Shown here: one piece after another, positions 63,092-64,000 of the stretch
Position numbering within the stretch: position 1 is the first letter of the stretch
Layout of the letters: the number at the start of each line of letters is the position of its first letter
Origin: Xiphydria camelus
Lineage: Eukaryota; Arthropoda; Insecta; Hymenoptera; Xiphydriidae
DNA: 64,000 bases
Assembly: GCA_963678675.1 (NCBI GenBank)
Contig: OY783197.1
Location: forward strand, 18,222,182 to 18,286,181
Direction of reading: 5' to 3'
Made by a program: the position numbers and the translations under genes
The notes under the pieces: generated by a model
The model's input: only the letters and a program-made list of their open reading frames with translations
The model's database searches: none
Told to the model about the DNA's origin: nothing

Positions 63092-63710
63092 GTGGTGACA
63101 GCGGTGTACCCAAATTTATTAAAGACGTTGACCTACAGTGCATATAGTGTAATTACCCAGACTGTGAACAGAGTGAGTGAAGCATCCGACGTCCCGAGCC
63201 AACTTCCGATTCAACCCACCGAGTGTCTCCTTGGACGACAACTAGAATCAACTACGGGACATCCAATAATCCGAGAAAGACGTCCTCTTGGTGTGCCATT
63301 TCTCCTTCCTGGGTTTTCGCACGGTTTCCCCAGGAGCGACGGGCGAATGCCGGAGAAGCGGTTTCAGCGGCCGTGCACGCTATATCCCTGAAACCACAGG
63401 CAACCATAGAGAGCAACATCACCAACACGAAGTACTCACCACAGTAATCCAACGGCGAGAGAGACTTCTGGACAACCCTGCCGGACAAGGAGGCGACCAT
63501 CGACAAAGAGGAGCATCGGCGACCTGAACAACGTTCGACCCCCATCATCTATACAACGTTCGACCCCAGCAACCAGATCACGAGGCTGACAACCCCTTCA
63601 CAACGCTGTAAGAGTGAGTCAAATAGTTATCATCTCTTGAGTGACCAAGTAGGGCTATATTATAAATAACAAGATACGTAGTATATATCGAATAGAGATC
63701 TTCTGCGAAA
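63092..63710 (+). other. Leader between the proposed LTR and gag
   Basis: About 620 bp with primer-site-like TGGTGACAGCGG at the start. It holds several short frames in all phases, none with recognised similarity. A repeated ACAACGTTCGACCCC motif occurs twice (about 63529 and 63553). Confidence 0.4.
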
Positions 63711-64000
63711 ATGTATCGGAATCGATCTACAAATTCTTGGATCGTTGAAGAACAAAATGAATCGTCCCCACCCCGAGAAAATATACAGGAAATAACACCC
63801 GTGGTATCACGCCCCGAGCCGGAGCCGTCGCGTAACATTAATTATCCATTGGTATTGTCGCGCGATTTTGCATCACCGGCAGTTACATTATTACGAGACG
63901 ATCCTCCACAATCGGATCGAAATTCTACGTCAGACGTTTCAAGCCGGGGAAGCGAAGAAACCCGATATATATCTTTAAAAATAGCATCGGACCTCATACC
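63711..64000 (+). CDS. Open reading frame running off the window, possible retroelement gag
   Basis: An ATG at 63711 (MYRNRSTNSWIVEEQNESSP) opens a frame of 96 codons with no stop before the window end. The product so far is polar, rich in Ser, Glu, Pro and Arg. Its position, downstream of an LTR-like segment and a primer-site-like motif, fits the start of a gag gene. No gag domain is in view, so the identity rests on context. A host gene start is the alternative. Confidence 0.4.
   Translation, partial: MYRNRSTNSWIVEEQNESSPPRENIQEITPVVSRPEPEPSRNINYPLVLSRDFASPAVTLLRDDPPQSDRNSTSDVSSRGSEETRYISLKIASDLI

Overview
The window is nuclear DNA of an arthropod, most likely a hymenopteran insect and plausibly an ant. 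Genes have many small exons with GT-AG introns. The recognisable proteins are insect orthologues: the SR splicing factor B52, beta-thymosin/ciboulot, Ovarian tumor, Sex comb on midleg, Snx3 and FAM50. The spacers are rich in mariner, Tc1, pogo and other TIR-element relics, and large stretches are GC- and CpG-rich. The ant assignment is inference from composition and element content, not from a search.

Layout. 1-4.3 kb is repeat-dominated: a TA-flanked MITE, a 2.3-kb inverted array of about 145-bp satellite-like units (foldback architecture), and a TIR element carrying a nested mariner derivative. 4.5-5.2 kb holds the 5' exons of a RAD51C-like recombinase on the minus strand; its 3' part is not visible. 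6.0-21.0 kb is the B52-type SR protein gene (plus strand), with two alternative first coding exons and two alternative third exons that change the first RRM. 21.5-23.2 kb holds mariner and Tc1 relics and a MITE. 23.2-26.8 kb is GC-rich with no gene I can support. 26.8-27.6 kb is a pogo/Tigger relic, 28.0-30.7 kb a stack of nested elements around a dead mariner, and 32.6-34.5 kb a second copy of the 3.0-4.3 kb element, itself carrying two insertions.

35.7-39.6 kb is a four-repeat beta-thymosin gene built of 114-bp modular exons. 40.8-47.1 kb is otu (OTU and Tudor domains, Asn/Gln/Pro-rich tail). 48.3-51.6 kb is Scm (FCS zinc fingers, two MBT repeats, SLED, SAM). On the minus strand follow Snx3 (56.0-57.5 kb), FAM50/XAP5 (57.9-59.3 kb) and a single-exon THAP protein (60.4-61.0 kb). 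The window ends in what looks like the LTR, leader and start of gag of an LTR retrotransposon.

The genes are independent housekeeping or developmental genes, not an operon: splicing (B52, probably FAM50), actin monomer binding (thymosin), germline RNA/ubiquitin biology (Otu), Polycomb silencing (Scm) and endosomal sorting (Snx3). Exon boundaries were assigned by hand from splice signals, reading phase and protein-family similarity. Every multi-exon model below keeps phase from start to stop, except the RAD51C-like gene, whose end is missing.
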